Shown here one piece after another: positions 17,079 through 25,458 of a stretch of 41,361 nucleotides of DNA (position 1 is its first letter; each line of letters opens with the position of its first letter). The stretch spans positions 1 through 41,361 of the forward strand of contig JAKAJI010000007.1 in assembly GCA_021813825.1 (NCBI GenBank), in the 5' to 3' direction. The notes below the pieces were generated by a model. The model was not told the origin of the DNA, ran no database searches, and was given only the letters and a program-made list of their open reading frames with translations. Source of the DNA: Acidobacteriota bacterium. Its GTDB lineage: Bacteria; Acidobacteriota; Terriglobia; Bryobacterales; Bryobacteraceae. Made by a program: the position numbers and the translations under genes.

Positions 17079-18680
17079 ATGTGGCAGCAGCTCTACACGC
17101 CATTGGGCGGAAGTTTAGGTTGGTCGGCCGCGGCCGCGTCGCTCCCCGTCGCAGTCGCCTTGATATCGTTGGGCGTGTTGCATCTGCCCGCGTGGAAATC
17201 CTCCCTGCTTGGCGTGCTGAGTGCGGCGTTGGTCGCCTTTACCGTATACAGGATGCCTGCCGGTTTGCTGTTCAGCTCGATCGGCTATGGAGCAGCGTTC
17301 GGCCTGTTTCCGATCGGATGGATCGTCTACGCGGCGATCCTGCTGTACAACATCGTCATCGACACCGGCAAATTCGAACTCATTAAGGACTCGATCGGCG
17401 GCGTCACCGGCGATGAGCGTACTCAGATGCTGCTCATCGCCTTTGCCTTTGGCGCGTTTCTCGAAGGCTCGTGCGGATTCGGCACGCCGGTGGCAGTCGC
17501 CGCTGCCATGCTCGCCGGACTCGGCATGGCGCCGCTCCGGGCCTCTAGCGTTTGCCTGCTCGCCAACACCGCGCCGGTTGCCTTCGGCGCGATTGCAATT
17601 CCGCTGGTGACGCTGGCCGGCATTACCGGTCTTCCGCTTGAGACTCTCAGCGCCAACGTCGGCCGGATTGTGGCGCCGGTCTCCCTGGTCCTGCCGGCGT
17701 ATCTGGTCGTCGTGATGAACGGCTGGAGATCGCTCGGCGAAGTGTTGCCGGCCGTGGCTGTGAGCGGCCTCGCTTTCGCCGGAACCCAGTTCTGCGTCTC
17801 TAACTTCGTCGGCGCCTCGCTCACCGATATTCTGTCCTCGCTCGCCGCGATGCTCAGCCTGATCGCTTTGCTCCGCCTGTGGCAGCCCAGGGGATGCGCG
17901 GCACGTGTGAATCATCCTCACTCGGCGCGAGACCTCTGGTCGGCCTGGATGCCCTACGTGCTTCTCGTGGCCTTTGTGCTGCTCTGGGGCTTGGACGGGA
18001 TCAAACACGTCCTCGATCTCGTCACGATCAAATTCGCCTGGCCTGGGTTGCACAACAGGATTCTGCGTACCGCGCCCGCGGTCACCTCCGCCTCGCCCTA
18101 TGCGGCAATCTACACGCTCAACTGGCTCTCTGCTGCCGGCACGGCGTGCCTGTTCGCCGCTATCGCCGGAGCCATGTTCCTCGGCGTCAAGCCACGCCGC
18201 CTCGCGCAGCTTTCCTGGGCCACGGCCCGTCAGTTGCTTTGGCCGATGGTCACCATGGCTGCCGTACTCGCGCTCGCCTTCCTGATGAACTATTCCGGGG
18301 CTACCGCGTCACTCGGCCTCGCCTTCGCCGCCACGGGAAAGCTATTCCCCTTCTTCAGTGCGCTGCTCGGCTGGCTTGGCGTCTTCCTCACCGGCAGCGA
18401 CACGAGCTCAAACGCGCTATTCGGCAGCCTGCAGGTGGTGACTGCGGCGAAACTCCATTTGAACCCTGCGTTGATGGCAGCGGCGAATTCGAGCGGCGGA
18501 GTGATGGGAAAGATGATCAGTCTGCAGAGCATCGCCGTGGCGGCGGCGGCCACCGGCATGGCGGCACGCGAGGAAACGTCGCTGTTCCGCTTCACGCTAA
18601 AGCACAGCGTGCTGCTGGCCGCGGTCACCGGCCTGATTGCATCGTTTTACGCTTACCTGCAGCCGGGTTGGGTACGGTAG
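17079..18680 (+). CDS. lldP: L-lactate permease (LctP family)
   Basis: Polytopic inner-membrane carrier (533 residues) that imports L-lactate and related hydroxyacids with protons. Family motifs include FGAFLEGSCGFGTPVAVAAAML, LLANTAPVAFGAIAIPLVTL near residues 125-190 and, near the C-terminus, GVFLTGSDTSSNALFGSLQV and ANSSGGVMGKMISLQSIAVA. About 12-14 membrane helices are visible. No lactate dehydrogenase or lld regulator sits beside it. It is divergent from comF and runs convergently into hspR: its last 56 bases overlap the 3' end of hspR on the other strand. Confidence 0.94.
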   Translation: MWQQLYTPLGGSLGWSAAAASLPVAVALISLGVLHLPAWKSSLLGVLSAALVAFTVYRMPAGLLFSSIGYGAAFGLFPIGWIVYAAILLYNIVIDTGKFELIKDSIGGVTGDERTQMLLIAFAFGAFLEGSCGFGTPVAVAAAMLAGLGMAPLRASSVCLLANTAPVAFGAIAIPLVTLAGITGLPLETLSANVGRIVAPVSLVLPAYLVVVMNGWRSLGEVLPAVAVSGLAFAGTQFCVSNFVGASLTDILSSLAAMLSLIALLRLWQPRGCAARVNHPHSARDLWSAWMPYVLLVAFVLLWGLDGIKHVLDLVTIKFAWPGLHNRILRTAPAVTSASPYAAIYTLNWLSAAGTACLFAAIAGAMFLGVKPRRLAQLSWATARQLLWPMVTMAAVLALAFLMNYSGATASLGLAFAATGKLFPFFSALLGWLGVFLTGSDTSSNALFGSLQVVTAAKLHLNPALMAAANSSGGVMGKMISLQSIAVAAAATGMAAREETSLFRFTLKHSVLLAAVTGLIASFYAYLQPGWVR

Positions 18681-19056
18681 TCCGCGTCACCGCGCGCGCC
18701 ACCACCGGGATGAGCATATTCCGTGGCTCTACCGCTTCAGTGCGCGCGCGTGTGCTCAACTCCTGATTCAGCGTCGTGACAAATTCCTCGATCTGGCGCT
18801 GCATGGCTTCCATCTTCTGCCGCATGTTGAGAATGATCTCGACACCAGCGAGATTGACCCCCAACTCCCGGGTTAGTTTGAGAATGATCTCGAGCCGCTC
18901 CAGGTCGCTGTCTGTATACAAGCGCGTGTTGCCGACGCTGCGGGAAGGCGTCAGCAGCCCTTCGCGTTCGTACAGACGAAGCGTCTGCGGATGGATCTGA
19001 TACTGCTCGGCGACGGCCGAGATCATGTAAGCAGCTTTCGAACGGGAACGAGCCAT
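18625..19056 (-). CDS. hspR: HspR, MerR-family heat-shock repressor
   Basis: Cytoplasmic MerR-type repressor of 143 residues. The N-terminal winged helix contains YMISAVAEQYQIHPQTLRLYEREGLLTPSRS and NTRLYTDSDLERLEIILKL; a coiled coil (about 70-105) gives the dimer. In other bacteria HspR represses dnaK operons and uses DnaK as co-repressor, so repression lifts when DnaK is occupied by unfolded proteins. It is the last gene of dnaK-dnaJ-hspR, two bases after dnaJ, consistent with that feedback. I did not find an exact HAIR operator (CTTGAGT-N7-ACTCAAG) near the dnaK promoter. Confidence 0.92.
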   Translation of the reverse strand: MARSRSKAAYMISAVAEQYQIHPQTLRLYEREGLLTPSRSVGNTRLYTDSDLERLEIILKLTRELGVNLAGVEIILNMRQKMEAMQRQIEEFVTTLNQELSTRARTEAVEPRNMLIPVVARAVTRTTVPNPAAGKRKTMQSGR

Positions 19057-19058
19057 TG

Positions 19059-20219
19059 CTATACCTTACTCCATAGCTCTTCGCGTGGATCTTCGGCGTG
19101 CAATTGCGCCAATTCGCGAAGAATTTCGCGTGTTCGCTCGTCGTTCGCCTTCGGCGCCTGGATAACGACCTCGACGATCTGATCCCCGCGAACGCCGCTT
19201 CGCGTGTCGAGCACGCCTTTTTCCCGCATGCGCAGCCGCTGGCCGCTCTGCGTGCCGGGTGGAATCTTCAAATGTGCGCGGCCGTCTATGGTCGGCACTT
19301 CGACCTTGGCCCCGAGACTGGCTTCGGAAACCGTGACCGGGATTCGGATCTCGACGTTGTTGCCGTTGCGCGTGAACAACGGATGTGGTTCCACGCGGAT
19401 GTTGATATAGAGGTCGCCCGTTGGACCACCCATGCGTCCGGCATTGCCCTTACCGGGAACGCGGAGACGCGAACCGGTGTTGGCGCCCGGCGGAATGCGG
19501 ACTTCCACAGGCTCGGTCGCGACCCTCCGTCCGTCGCCGTGGCAGGATGCGCAGACGTTACGCAGACGCCCTTTCCCCTGGCACCGCGGGCAGGTCAAAC
19601 TGAACTTCATCGCGCCCGCCATTTGCGTGACTTTGCCGGCGCCATCGCACTCCGGACAGATCGCGGAGCCGCCACCGGCCGACCCGCTGCCTCCACAAAC
19701 GCTGCACTGCTCCTGGCGGCTGACGTTCAAGCGGACCTGCGTGCCGCGGATCGAATCCCAAAAACCGATATTCAGGCCGTACTCGAGATCGGAGCCGCGC
19801 TCCGGCGCATGGGTAGCCGTTTCGGGTCCCGCCGCGCCGCGTCCCCCGAAGAACTGGCTGAAGATGTCGCGGAAGCCGGCGTGCGGACCTTCCTCCTGGG
19901 CGCCGGTGAAGTCGCGGAAATCGAAACCGTGAAAATCGAAGCCCCCGCCGGGGTGGGCTCCGCCGCCGGGAGCGCCGCCGCCGGGCGGAACGTGATCGGA
20001 ATAGAAGCCGAACTGGTCGTAGACGTCGCGCTTCTTCTTGTCGCTTAAGACGTCGTAGGCTTCCTGAATGCGCTTAAAGCGCTCCTCGGCCGCTTTGTCG
20101 CCTGGATTGACGTCGGGATGATACTTGCGTACAAGCCGGCGATACGATTTGCGGATCTCTTCTTCTTTCGCATCGCGGCCGACGCCGAGCGTCGCGTAGT
20201 AATCTTCCTTCGTCGCCAT
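19059..20219 (-). CDS. dnaJ: Chaperone DnaJ (Hsp40)
   Basis: Type I J-protein (386 residues) that delivers clients to DnaK and stimulates its ATPase. Order: J domain with HPD at 34-36 ([11 protein letters not shown]); a Gly/Phe-rich linker (about 75-125); the cysteine-rich zinc domain with four CxxCxGxG repeats ([32 protein letters not shown]); then the two C-terminal client-binding beta domains ([40 protein letters not shown]). The repeats are intact except that a few Gly positions vary. It lies 62 bases after dnaK and two bases before hspR; the intergenic hairpin upstream may set its level relative to DnaK. Confidence 0.96.
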   Translation of the reverse strand: MATKEDYYATLGVGRDAKEEEIRKSYRRLVRKYHPDVNPGDKAAEERFKRIQEAYDVLSDKKKRDVYDQFGFYSDHVPPGGGAPGGGAHPGGGFDFHGFDFRDFTGAQEEGPHAGFRDIFSQFFGGRGAAGPETATHAPERGSDLEYGLNIGFWDSIRGTQVRLNVSRQEQCSVCGGSGSAGGGSAICPECDGAGKVTQMAGAMKFSLTCPRCQGKGRLRNVCASCHGDGRRVATEPVEVRIPPGANTGSRLRVPGKGNAGRMGGPTGDLYINIRVEPHPLFTRNGNNVEIRIPVTVSEASLGAKVEVPTIDGRAHLKIPPGTQSGQRLRMREKGVLDTRSGVRGDQIVEVVIQAPKANDERTREILRELAQLHAEDPREELWSKV

Positions 20220-20229
20220 AGATTCGTTT

Positions 20230-20251
20230 GGGAGGCGCGTGCGCGCCTCCC
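20230..20251 (-). promoter_or_regulatory. Hairpin between dnaK and dnaJ
   Basis: GGGAGGCGCG and CGCGCCTCCC form a perfect 10-bp inverted repeat with two central bases (effectively nine pairs and a 4-base loop). It lies 10 bases upstream of the dnaJ ATG and 30 bases after the dnaK stop on the minus strand. No T run follows, so full termination is unlikely; a role in mRNA processing or in setting DnaJ translation is plausible. Confidence 0.55.
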
Positions 20252-20281
20252 GCCTATTTTCGCCCCCGCCGGGCAGTCATC

Positions 20282-22183
20282 TCACTTCTTGTCGTCCACG
20301 TCGACAAACTCGGCGTCGACGACATCGTCTTTCGGCTTGGCGCCCGCGCCGTCGGCCGGCGGAGGCGTCTGGCCACCCGCCTGCGCCGAGGTCTTGTACA
20401 TCGCCTCGGCTAGTTTATGGCTGGCGGTCTCGAGCTTCGAGGTCGCCTGGTTGATGCGGTCAACGCCGCCTTCGGCCATCGCCTTCTTGGTCTCTTCGAT
20501 CGCTTCCTCGACGTTCCTGGCGTCGGCGTCGCTGATCTTGTCCCGATGCTCCTTCAACATCTTCTCGATGTTGTAGACCATCGCGTCGGCCCGGTTGCGC
20601 GATTCGATCTCCTCGCGCTTCTTCCGGTCCTCACCCTGGTGCGACTCGGCTTCTTTGGCCATCTTCTCGACTTCGTCCTTGCTCAGGCCCGAAGAGGAAG
20701 TGATGGTGATCTTCTGCTCGTTATTGGTCGCCTTGTCCTTGGCCAACACATTGAGAATCCCGTTGGCGTCGATGTCAAAGGTCACTTCGATCTGCGGCAT
20801 GCCACGCGGCGCCGGCGGGATGCCGACGAGGGAAAAGACGCCGAGCAGACGATTGTCGCGCGCCATCGCGCGCTCGCCCTGATAGACCTTGATCTCTACC
20901 GAAGTCTGGTTGTCGCTCGCGGTGGAGAACGTCTCGCCCTTGCGCGTCGGGATCGTTGTGTTGCGCTCGATGAGCTTGGTGAACACACCGCCGAGGGTCT
21001 CGATACCGAGCGAAAGCGGGGTGACGTCGAGCAGCAGCACATCCTTCACCTCGCCGCCGAGCACGCCGCCCTGCACCGCCGCGCCGACCGCGACCACTTC
21101 ATCCGGGTTCACGCTCTTGTTCGGCTCCTTGCCGAACAGATCGCGGACGATCTGCTGTACGCGCGGAATTCGCGTGGAACCGCCCACGAGAACCACTTCG
21201 TCGATCTGCGTCGGCACCACGCCGGCGTCCTGCATCGCCTGCTTGCACGGGCCGACACTGCGCTGGAGGATGTCCTCCACCATCTGCTCGAAGCGCGCCC
21301 GCGTCAGCTTGATATTCATGTGCTTCGGCCCGCTGGCGTCGGCGGTAATGAAGGGCAGGTTGATTTCGGTTTCGAGCACCGTCGAGAGCTCGATCTTGGC
21401 CTTCTCGGCGGCTTCCTTCAGCCGCTGCAAAGCCATCTGGTCCTTCGAGATGTCGACGCCCTGATCCTTCTTGAACTCTTCGACAAGCCAGTTGATGATG
21501 CGTTGGTCGATGTTGTCGCCACCCAGATGCGTGTCACCGTTGGTGGACTTCACCTCGACAACCCCGTCGCCCACTTCGAGGATCGAAATGTCGAACGTGC
21601 CGCCCCCGAAGTCGTAGACGGCGATGGTTTCGTCCTTCTTCTTGTCAAGCCCGTAGGCGAGCGCGGCGGCGGTCGGCTCGTTGATGATGCGCATCACCTC
21701 GAGGCCGGCGATCTGGCCGGCGTCCTTGGTGGCCTGCCGCTGCGCGTCGTTAAAGTAAGCCGGGACGGTGATGACCGCCTTCGTGACTTTCTCGCCCAGG
21801 TAGGCCTCGGCCGCTTCCTTGAGCTTGGTCAGAATCATGGCCGAAATCTCGGGCGGGGGATACTTTTTCCCACTGACATCCACGCGGGCATCCCCGTTGT
21901 CGCCGGCCACCACGCGGTAGGGGACGAGTTTCATCTCCTCGCTGACTTCATTGAAGCGCCGGCCCATGAAGCGCTTGATCGAGTAGATGGTATTCTCGGG
22001 GTTGGTGACCGCCTGCCGCTTGGCCACCTGGCCGACGAGGCGTTCGCCGCTCTTTGTGAATCCGACAATCGACGGCGTCGTCCGGCCGCCTTCCTGATTC
22101 GGAATTACGACTGGCTGACCGCCCTCCATGACGGCTACTACGGAGTTGGTAGTACCCAAGTCGATGCCGATAATCTTGCTCAT
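20282..22183 (-). CDS. dnaK: Chaperone DnaK (Hsp70)
   Basis: Canonical Hsp70 of 633 residues. The ATPase domain shows [36 protein letters not shown], the phosphate loop [15 protein letters not shown] and the adenosine motif [14 protein letters not shown]. The linker [13 protein letters not shown] leads to the substrate-binding domain, and the lid ends in a disordered tail closing with [14 protein letters not shown], typical of DnaK. It is the first gene of dnaK-dnaJ-hspR. Unlike many bacteria, no grpE lies in the operon. A sigma70-type promoter is visible 65-93 bases upstream, implying a leader of about 58 bases with AGGAGCAGG-like purines (GGAGC) just before the ATG. Confidence 0.98.
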   Translation of the reverse strand: MSKIIGIDLGTTNSVVAVMEGGQPVVIPNQEGGRTTPSIVGFTKSGERLVGQVAKRQAVTNPENTIYSIKRFMGRRFNEVSEEMKLVPYRVVAGDNGDARVDVSGKKYPPPEISAMILTKLKEAAEAYLGEKVTKAVITVPAYFNDAQRQATKDAGQIAGLEVMRIINEPTAAALAYGLDKKKDETIAVYDFGGGTFDISILEVGDGVVEVKSTNGDTHLGGDNIDQRIINWLVEEFKKDQGVDISKDQMALQRLKEAAEKAKIELSTVLETEINLPFITADASGPKHMNIKLTRARFEQMVEDILQRSVGPCKQAMQDAGVVPTQIDEVVLVGGSTRIPRVQQIVRDLFGKEPNKSVNPDEVVAVGAAVQGGVLGGEVKDVLLLDVTPLSLGIETLGGVFTKLIERNTTIPTRKGETFSTASDNQTSVEIKVYQGERAMARDNRLLGVFSLVGIPPAPRGMPQIEVTFDIDANGILNVLAKDKATNNEQKITITSSSGLSKDEVEKMAKEAESHQGEDRKKREEIESRNRADAMVYNIEKMLKEHRDKISDADARNVEEAIEETKKAMAEGGVDRINQATSKLETASHKLAEAMYKTSAQAGGQTPPPADGAGAKPKDDVVDAEFVDVDDKK

Positions 22184-22227
22184 GTCCTGCTCCTTGTTAA
22201 CATTCGGTCTTCGCGGATAAGCGAGCT

Positions 22228-23013
22228 ATGTTATTTAGTCCTTCCTCATTATCAAACCTTAGCGTATCGTTGTCAAGTTGCATCAGCAAATTCCTCGTAA
22301 TTGTAGTACTGACAATCACTTCGAGTTACGCCACAACCCTCACCGTAGCCGCCGCAGCGGACCTCATCCAGGCGCAACCGGAACTGGCAGCGACTTTTGA
22401 AAAACGAAGCCATGTCAGGGTAGTCTTCTCGCCGGGTGCGAGCGGGGAGTTGGCGCGTCAAATCGAGAACGGCGCGCCTTTCGATGTCTTTCTGTCAGCC
22501 AATGAGAAGTACGTTACAGACCTGTCGGCGCGTGGCTTCGTTTTGCCGGCTAGTGTCGTCGTCTACGCTCAAGGCCGGTTGGGGCTGTGGTCGAAGGAGA
22601 ATAACATCCGCACAGTGAATGAGTTAGGCAAAACCAACGTCCGCATTGTGGCGCTTCCGAACCCGCGTTTTGCCCCTTACGGCCTGGCGGCGCAGCAGTT
22701 GCTCGAGGCCGAAGGGCTTTGGAGTCGGCTGCAACCGAAGATCGTACTGGGGGAGAACGTGAGCCAGGCGATGCAGTTCGCTGAAACCGGGAACGCGGAC
22801 GCGGTGATCACCTCCTGGACACTCGTGGTCCAGCGTGGAGGGGTTCTTTTGCCGGCCAAACACGCTCCTATCCTCCAGGCGGCCGGAATCGTCGCCCGAA
22901 CCAGACAATTCGACCTGGCAAGTCGGTTCATCGAGTTTCTCCGTGGCTCGGAGGGACAGGCAATCCTGTCCCGTCACGGGTTGATGGCGCCACCCGCCAC
23001 GGCGGGCCGGTGA
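22228..23013 (+). CDS. modA: ModA-like molybdate/tungstate ABC substrate-binding protein
   Basis: Periplasmic binding protein of 261 residues. A hydrophobic signal (ISKFLVIVVLTITSSYA) precedes the ModA start TLTVAAAADLIQAQPELAATFEKRS. Family features are FSPGASGELARQIENGAPFDVFLSA, NPRFAPYGLAAQQLLEAEGLW, VLGENVSQAMQFAETGNADAVIT and the closing FLRGSEGQAILSRHG. No modB or modC adjoins, so it is an orphan that must pair with a distant transporter or have another anion ligand. The ATG at 22228 puts the first codons across the dnaK promoter and gives an oddly long n-region; TTG 22270 would give a more normal signal peptide. The start is uncertain, the family is not. Confidence 0.88.
   Translation: MLFSPSSLSNLSVSLSSCISKFLVIVVLTITSSYATTLTVAAAADLIQAQPELAATFEKRSHVRVVFSPGASGELARQIENGAPFDVFLSANEKYVTDLSARGFVLPASVVVYAQGRLGLWSKENNIRTVNELGKTNVRIVALPNPRFAPYGLAAQQLLEAEGLWSRLQPKIVLGENVSQAMQFAETGNADAVITSWTLVVQRGGVLLPAKHAPILQAAGIVARTRQFDLASRFIEFLRGSEGQAILSRHGLMAPPATAGR
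22248..22276 (-). promoter_or_regulatory. Sigma70-type promoter of dnaK-dnaJ-hspR
   Basis: On the minus strand a perfect -35 TTGACA (22276-22271) and a near-consensus -10 GATAAT (22253-22248) are separated by exactly 17 bases. This fits vegetative transcription under repressor (HspR) control rather than a heat-shock sigma factor. The predicted start is near 22241. Confidence 0.82.
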
Positions 23014-23036
23014 CCCGGACTCCCGGGTGGCCGCCG
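23000..23036. terminator. Hairpin between convergent modA and RES toxin genes
   Basis: ACCCGG-ACTC-CCGGGT (23013-23028) is enclosed by CGGCGG (23000-23005) with CCGCCG (23031-23036), with a small bulge between. It sits at the meeting point of two convergent genes and could stop transcription both ways. No strong T run is seen. Confidence 0.4.
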
Positions 23037-23037
23037 T

Positions 23038-23514
23038 TCATCGTCTCTTCCAGAGCCGGGTGTCCCAGAGGACCGGGGCCGGGCCGGTCGCACCGATCAG
23101 GGTGAAGTCAGGATGGTCCTGATTTATTAATACGTTGCGTTCGACTCGGGTTACGACGGAGGGAACGAGCAGGACGGCGGTGCGCCGCTCATCGGCCCAG
23201 CGATCGCCGAAGTGACGAGCCGTATCGTAGGACGTCGAATCCCAGCCCGGGAGTTCCTCGGGGAGGATCTCTTCGATTTCCACTTCGGCCGGGATGCCGA
23301 TTACGATGTAGGCGTGCCGTCGCGGAACCGTGCCGGAGGCGTGGACGAGGATTTCCAGCAAGGCACCGGCGTAGGTTTCTGCGGCATAAATGACGCGCCG
23401 GCCGGGAGAGTTCCAACGGGCGCCATAGAGCATGGCGCCGGTCCCGTCCAGAAGGGGATGGCGCGGGTCGGCGATCCGGAAGGCGCGCAGCGGACCGCTA
23501 CGCCGGGAGGCCAT
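23038..23514 (-). CDS. RES-domain toxin of a type II toxin-antitoxin pair
   Basis: RES-family toxins (ParT, MbcT and relatives) degrade NAD+ or ADP-ribosylate targets. From ATG 23514 the protein has 158 residues, opening MASRRSGPLRAFRIAD. Conserved features: FRIAD (Arg), GARWNSPGRRVIYAAE (Arg/Tyr region), TYAGALLEILVHA (Glu) and the C-terminal NVLINQDHPDF, which fits the family's NxLINPxHP. Its start overlaps the antitoxin's end by 17 bases. Longer in-frame starts up to 23670 lie wholly inside the antitoxin gene and encode an Arg/Ser-rich shadow, so they are rejected. The enzymatic activity is family knowledge, not shown here. Confidence 0.9.
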   Translation of the reverse strand: MASRRSGPLRAFRIADPRHPLLDGTGAMLYGARWNSPGRRVIYAAETYAGALLEILVHASGTVPRRHAYIVIGIPAEVEIEEILPEELPGWDSTSYDTARHFGDRWADERRTAVLLVPSVVTRVERNVLINQDHPDFTLIGATGPAPVLWDTRLWKRR

Positions 23515-23932
23515 AGGCGATACGTGCCAACACCTCTTCCGCCTGCCGCGCGCCGAGTTCCGTGAGCGCGGCGTCGAGCGGTGTCTTGCCGCCGATTTCC
23601 GGGTGGGGCGTGGTGAGGAAGCGGCGGGCGAGATCCCGGTTCTGCCAGACGTCTTCTGCCATGGCGACAACCCGGGCCAGGCGCTCCGTCCGCTCGCTCT
23701 CGGCGGGACTGAGCCGTTCGCGGCGGCGCTTGTAGGTCGCTTCCGGAACCACGCGGTGCATCATGGCGCGCTGGTCGGAGGGGTCCGCAAAGATGCGCCG
23801 GGCGACATTGCGAAGGGTGGACTTGGGCAAGCCGCGTTCCACGGCGTCGCTCAATTCGAGGAGCGACTTGACCGTGGTTCCGAGCACACTCTTGCCGCCA
23901 AGCACTTCACCGATCTGGCGCGCTTCGAGCAT
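23498..23932 (-). CDS. Xre/MbcA/ParS-type antitoxin (DUF2384)
   Basis: Antitoxin partner of the RES toxin (144 residues). The N-terminal half (about 15-75) is an Xre-like helical DNA-binding region with ELSDAVERGLPKSTLRNVARRIF; the C-terminal half is the MbcA/ParS toxin-binding domain with LSPAESERTERLARVVAMAEDVW and GGKTPLDAALTELGARQAEEVLARIAYG. It binds and covers the toxin active site and likely represses its own promoter. ATG 23932 lies only eight bases from a TATACT box, suggesting a leaderless message. An inverted repeat overlaps that box. Confidence 0.9.
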   Translation of the reverse strand: MLEARQIGEVLGGKSVLGTTVKSLLELSDAVERGLPKSTLRNVARRIFADPSDQRAMMHRVVPEATYKRRRERLSPAESERTERLARVVAMAEDVWQNRDLARRFLTTPHPEIGGKTPLDAALTELGARQAEEVLARIAYGLPA

Positions 23933-23939
23933 CGGTATC

Positions 23940-23960
23940 AGTATATCCTGAATCCAGGAT
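23940..23960 (-). promoter_or_regulatory. Toxin-antitoxin promoter -10 box and operator-like inverted repeat
   Basis: ATCCTG-AATC-CAGGAT (23945-23960) is a perfect 6+4+6 inverted repeat. It overlaps by one base a TATACT -10 element on the minus strand (23945-23940), just upstream of the antitoxin ATG. Placement over the promoter is what autoregulation predicts. No clear -35 was found. Confidence 0.55.
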
Positions 23961-24048
23961 CAGATGATGCCCAGCCGCAACGCATTGGCGGAACCTTCTT
24001 GAAAATCGAGTGTGCCGGATTGCGCCGCGGGTCGGCTAACCTGACAAG

Positions 24049-25458
24049 ATGAGCGCGGCGGGGCTCGAACGGTTTGGGTATCGGCAGCAGCTTCGGAGGA
24101 CGCTGCGTGCGTTCTCTAGCTTTGCGCTTTCGTTTTCGTTGATCTCGATGACCACCGGGATCTTCGGGGATTTCTCGCAGGGGTTGCGGCAGGCTGGGCC
24201 GGCGGTGGTGTGGTCGTGGGTGGTGGCGCTGGGCGGGCAGATTCTGGTGGCTTACGTGGTCGCCGACCTGGTGCGGCGATACCCGGTGTCGGGCTACGGA
24301 TACCAGTGGGTATCGCGGATTCTCGGTCCCGGCGCGGGGTTCTTCGCGGGGTGGCTGCTGCTGGTGCAGTGGACGACCGGACTGCCGGGGATCTGTGGCG
24401 TCGTGGGTGAGTATTTGGGCGCGCTCGAAGGCGGGCGGTACGCCGGGATTCCGGTCTCGCTGATTACGGTGGCGGTGATCAGCGCCGCCGCGCTGCTCAA
24501 CATCGCGAGCATGCGGCTGACGGCGCTGTGGAACGACTTCGGTGTAATCACCGAGATCGTGGGGTCGCTGGGCGTGGCGCTGGTACTGCTTGTCCTGTTC
24601 GGGATTCACCATCCGGACCCGGGACGGTTTCTGTTCACTTCGACGAACTACTACACGCACCATGCGGCGGGGTTCGCCGGCTTCGCGCTATCGCTGCTGA
24701 TGGGCGCGTGGTGCCTGACGGGGTTTGAGGCGGCGGCGGATTTGGCGGAGGAGATCGAGCAACCCGAGAAGGTGGCGCCGCGGGCGGTGATGCAGTCGCT
24801 GATCGCCTCCGGTATCGGCGGATTCGTCGTATTGCTGGGGTTTCTGTTGTCGCTTCCGAACCTGGGCGCGGCGCAAGCGAGCGCGGAGCCGATGTTGGAT
24901 GTGCTGGAGACGCGGCTCGGAGGTTTCGCCGCCGGATTGGTGCTTCTGGTGGTGTTCGCGTCAGTTTTTGCGTGCGCGCTTTCCACGCTGGCTCTGCTGA
25001 GCCGGCTCCTGTTTGCGATGGCGCGGGACAACATGATTCCGGGAGCGAACTGGCTGGCGCGGGTAAACACGAGGCACGGCACACCGGTAGCGGCGATTGT
25101 TCTGGTATGGTTCTTTTCCTGCGGCGTCGTGTTGGCCCTGGAGCGGGTGGCTGTGTTCACTGCGACGAGCGTGGTGGCCGGGTACCTCGGCTATGGCTTC
25201 ATCGCAGCGGCAGGGCTGCGCGATTCCCGCGGGCTGGTGCGCTGGGTTTCGGGCGCAGCGCTGATCTGGTGCGTATTCGTGACGGGGGCGATGACGATAC
25301 CGGAGTCGTCGCCTGGCGCGGGACACCTGCCGGCAAGAGCGGCGGCGTGGGGACTGGCGGTGGGTCTGGCGGTTTACCTGATCTTCATCCGAGGGCGGCT
25401 TTCGCGCGGAGAAGCGGGAGTGCCCGCGGAAGCTCTGATAAACTCGGAGTACCGATGA
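24049..25458 (+). CDS. APC-superfamily amino acid permease
   Basis: Integral membrane transporter of 469 residues with about 12 helices. The first helix region RAFSSFALSFSLISMTTGIFGDFSQGL, then YVVADLVRRYPVSGYGYQWVSRI, and the central LMGAWCLTGFEAAADLAEEIEQPEKVAPRAV (a Glu-rich loop with the TGFE motif of helix 6) match bacterial amino acid/polyamine/GABA permeases. The N-terminal RFGYRQQLRRTL is also typical. Substrate is not deducible; relatives take GABA, choline-like amines or amino acids. Its stop overlaps the next gene's start (ATGA at 25455). The 116 bases before the ATG hold only the toxin-antitoxin promoter region. Confidence 0.9.
   Translation: MSAAGLERFGYRQQLRRTLRAFSSFALSFSLISMTTGIFGDFSQGLRQAGPAVVWSWVVALGGQILVAYVVADLVRRYPVSGYGYQWVSRILGPGAGFFAGWLLLVQWTTGLPGICGVVGEYLGALEGGRYAGIPVSLITVAVISAAALLNIASMRLTALWNDFGVITEIVGSLGVALVLLVLFGIHHPDPGRFLFTSTNYYTHHAAGFAGFALSLLMGAWCLTGFEAAADLAEEIEQPEKVAPRAVMQSLIASGIGGFVVLLGFLLSLPNLGAAQASAEPMLDVLETRLGGFAAGLVLLVVFASVFACALSTLALLSRLLFAMARDNMIPGANWLARVNTRHGTPVAAIVLVWFFSCGVVLALERVAVFTATSVVAGYLGYGFIAAAGLRDSRGLVRWVSGAALIWCVFVTGAMTIPESSPGAGHLPARAAAWGLAVGLAVYLIFIRGRLSRGEAGVPAEALINSEYR

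Noticed and set aside
22184-22290. HAIR operator (CTTGAGT-N7-ACTCAAG) for HspR
   Set aside because: Searched by eye on both strands near the dnaK promoter; only a loose CTTGA half-site is present, not enough to call.
20417-22300. 627-codon open frame opposite dnaK
   Set aside because: It is the antisense of a highly conserved gene; composition (Asp/His/Val/Arg-rich) and lack of motifs mark it as a shadow despite its length.
24972-25454. N-terminal extension of the zinc-ribbon protein
   Set aside because: It overlaps the permease gene; the coiled coil begins at ATG 25455 in an ATGA overlap.
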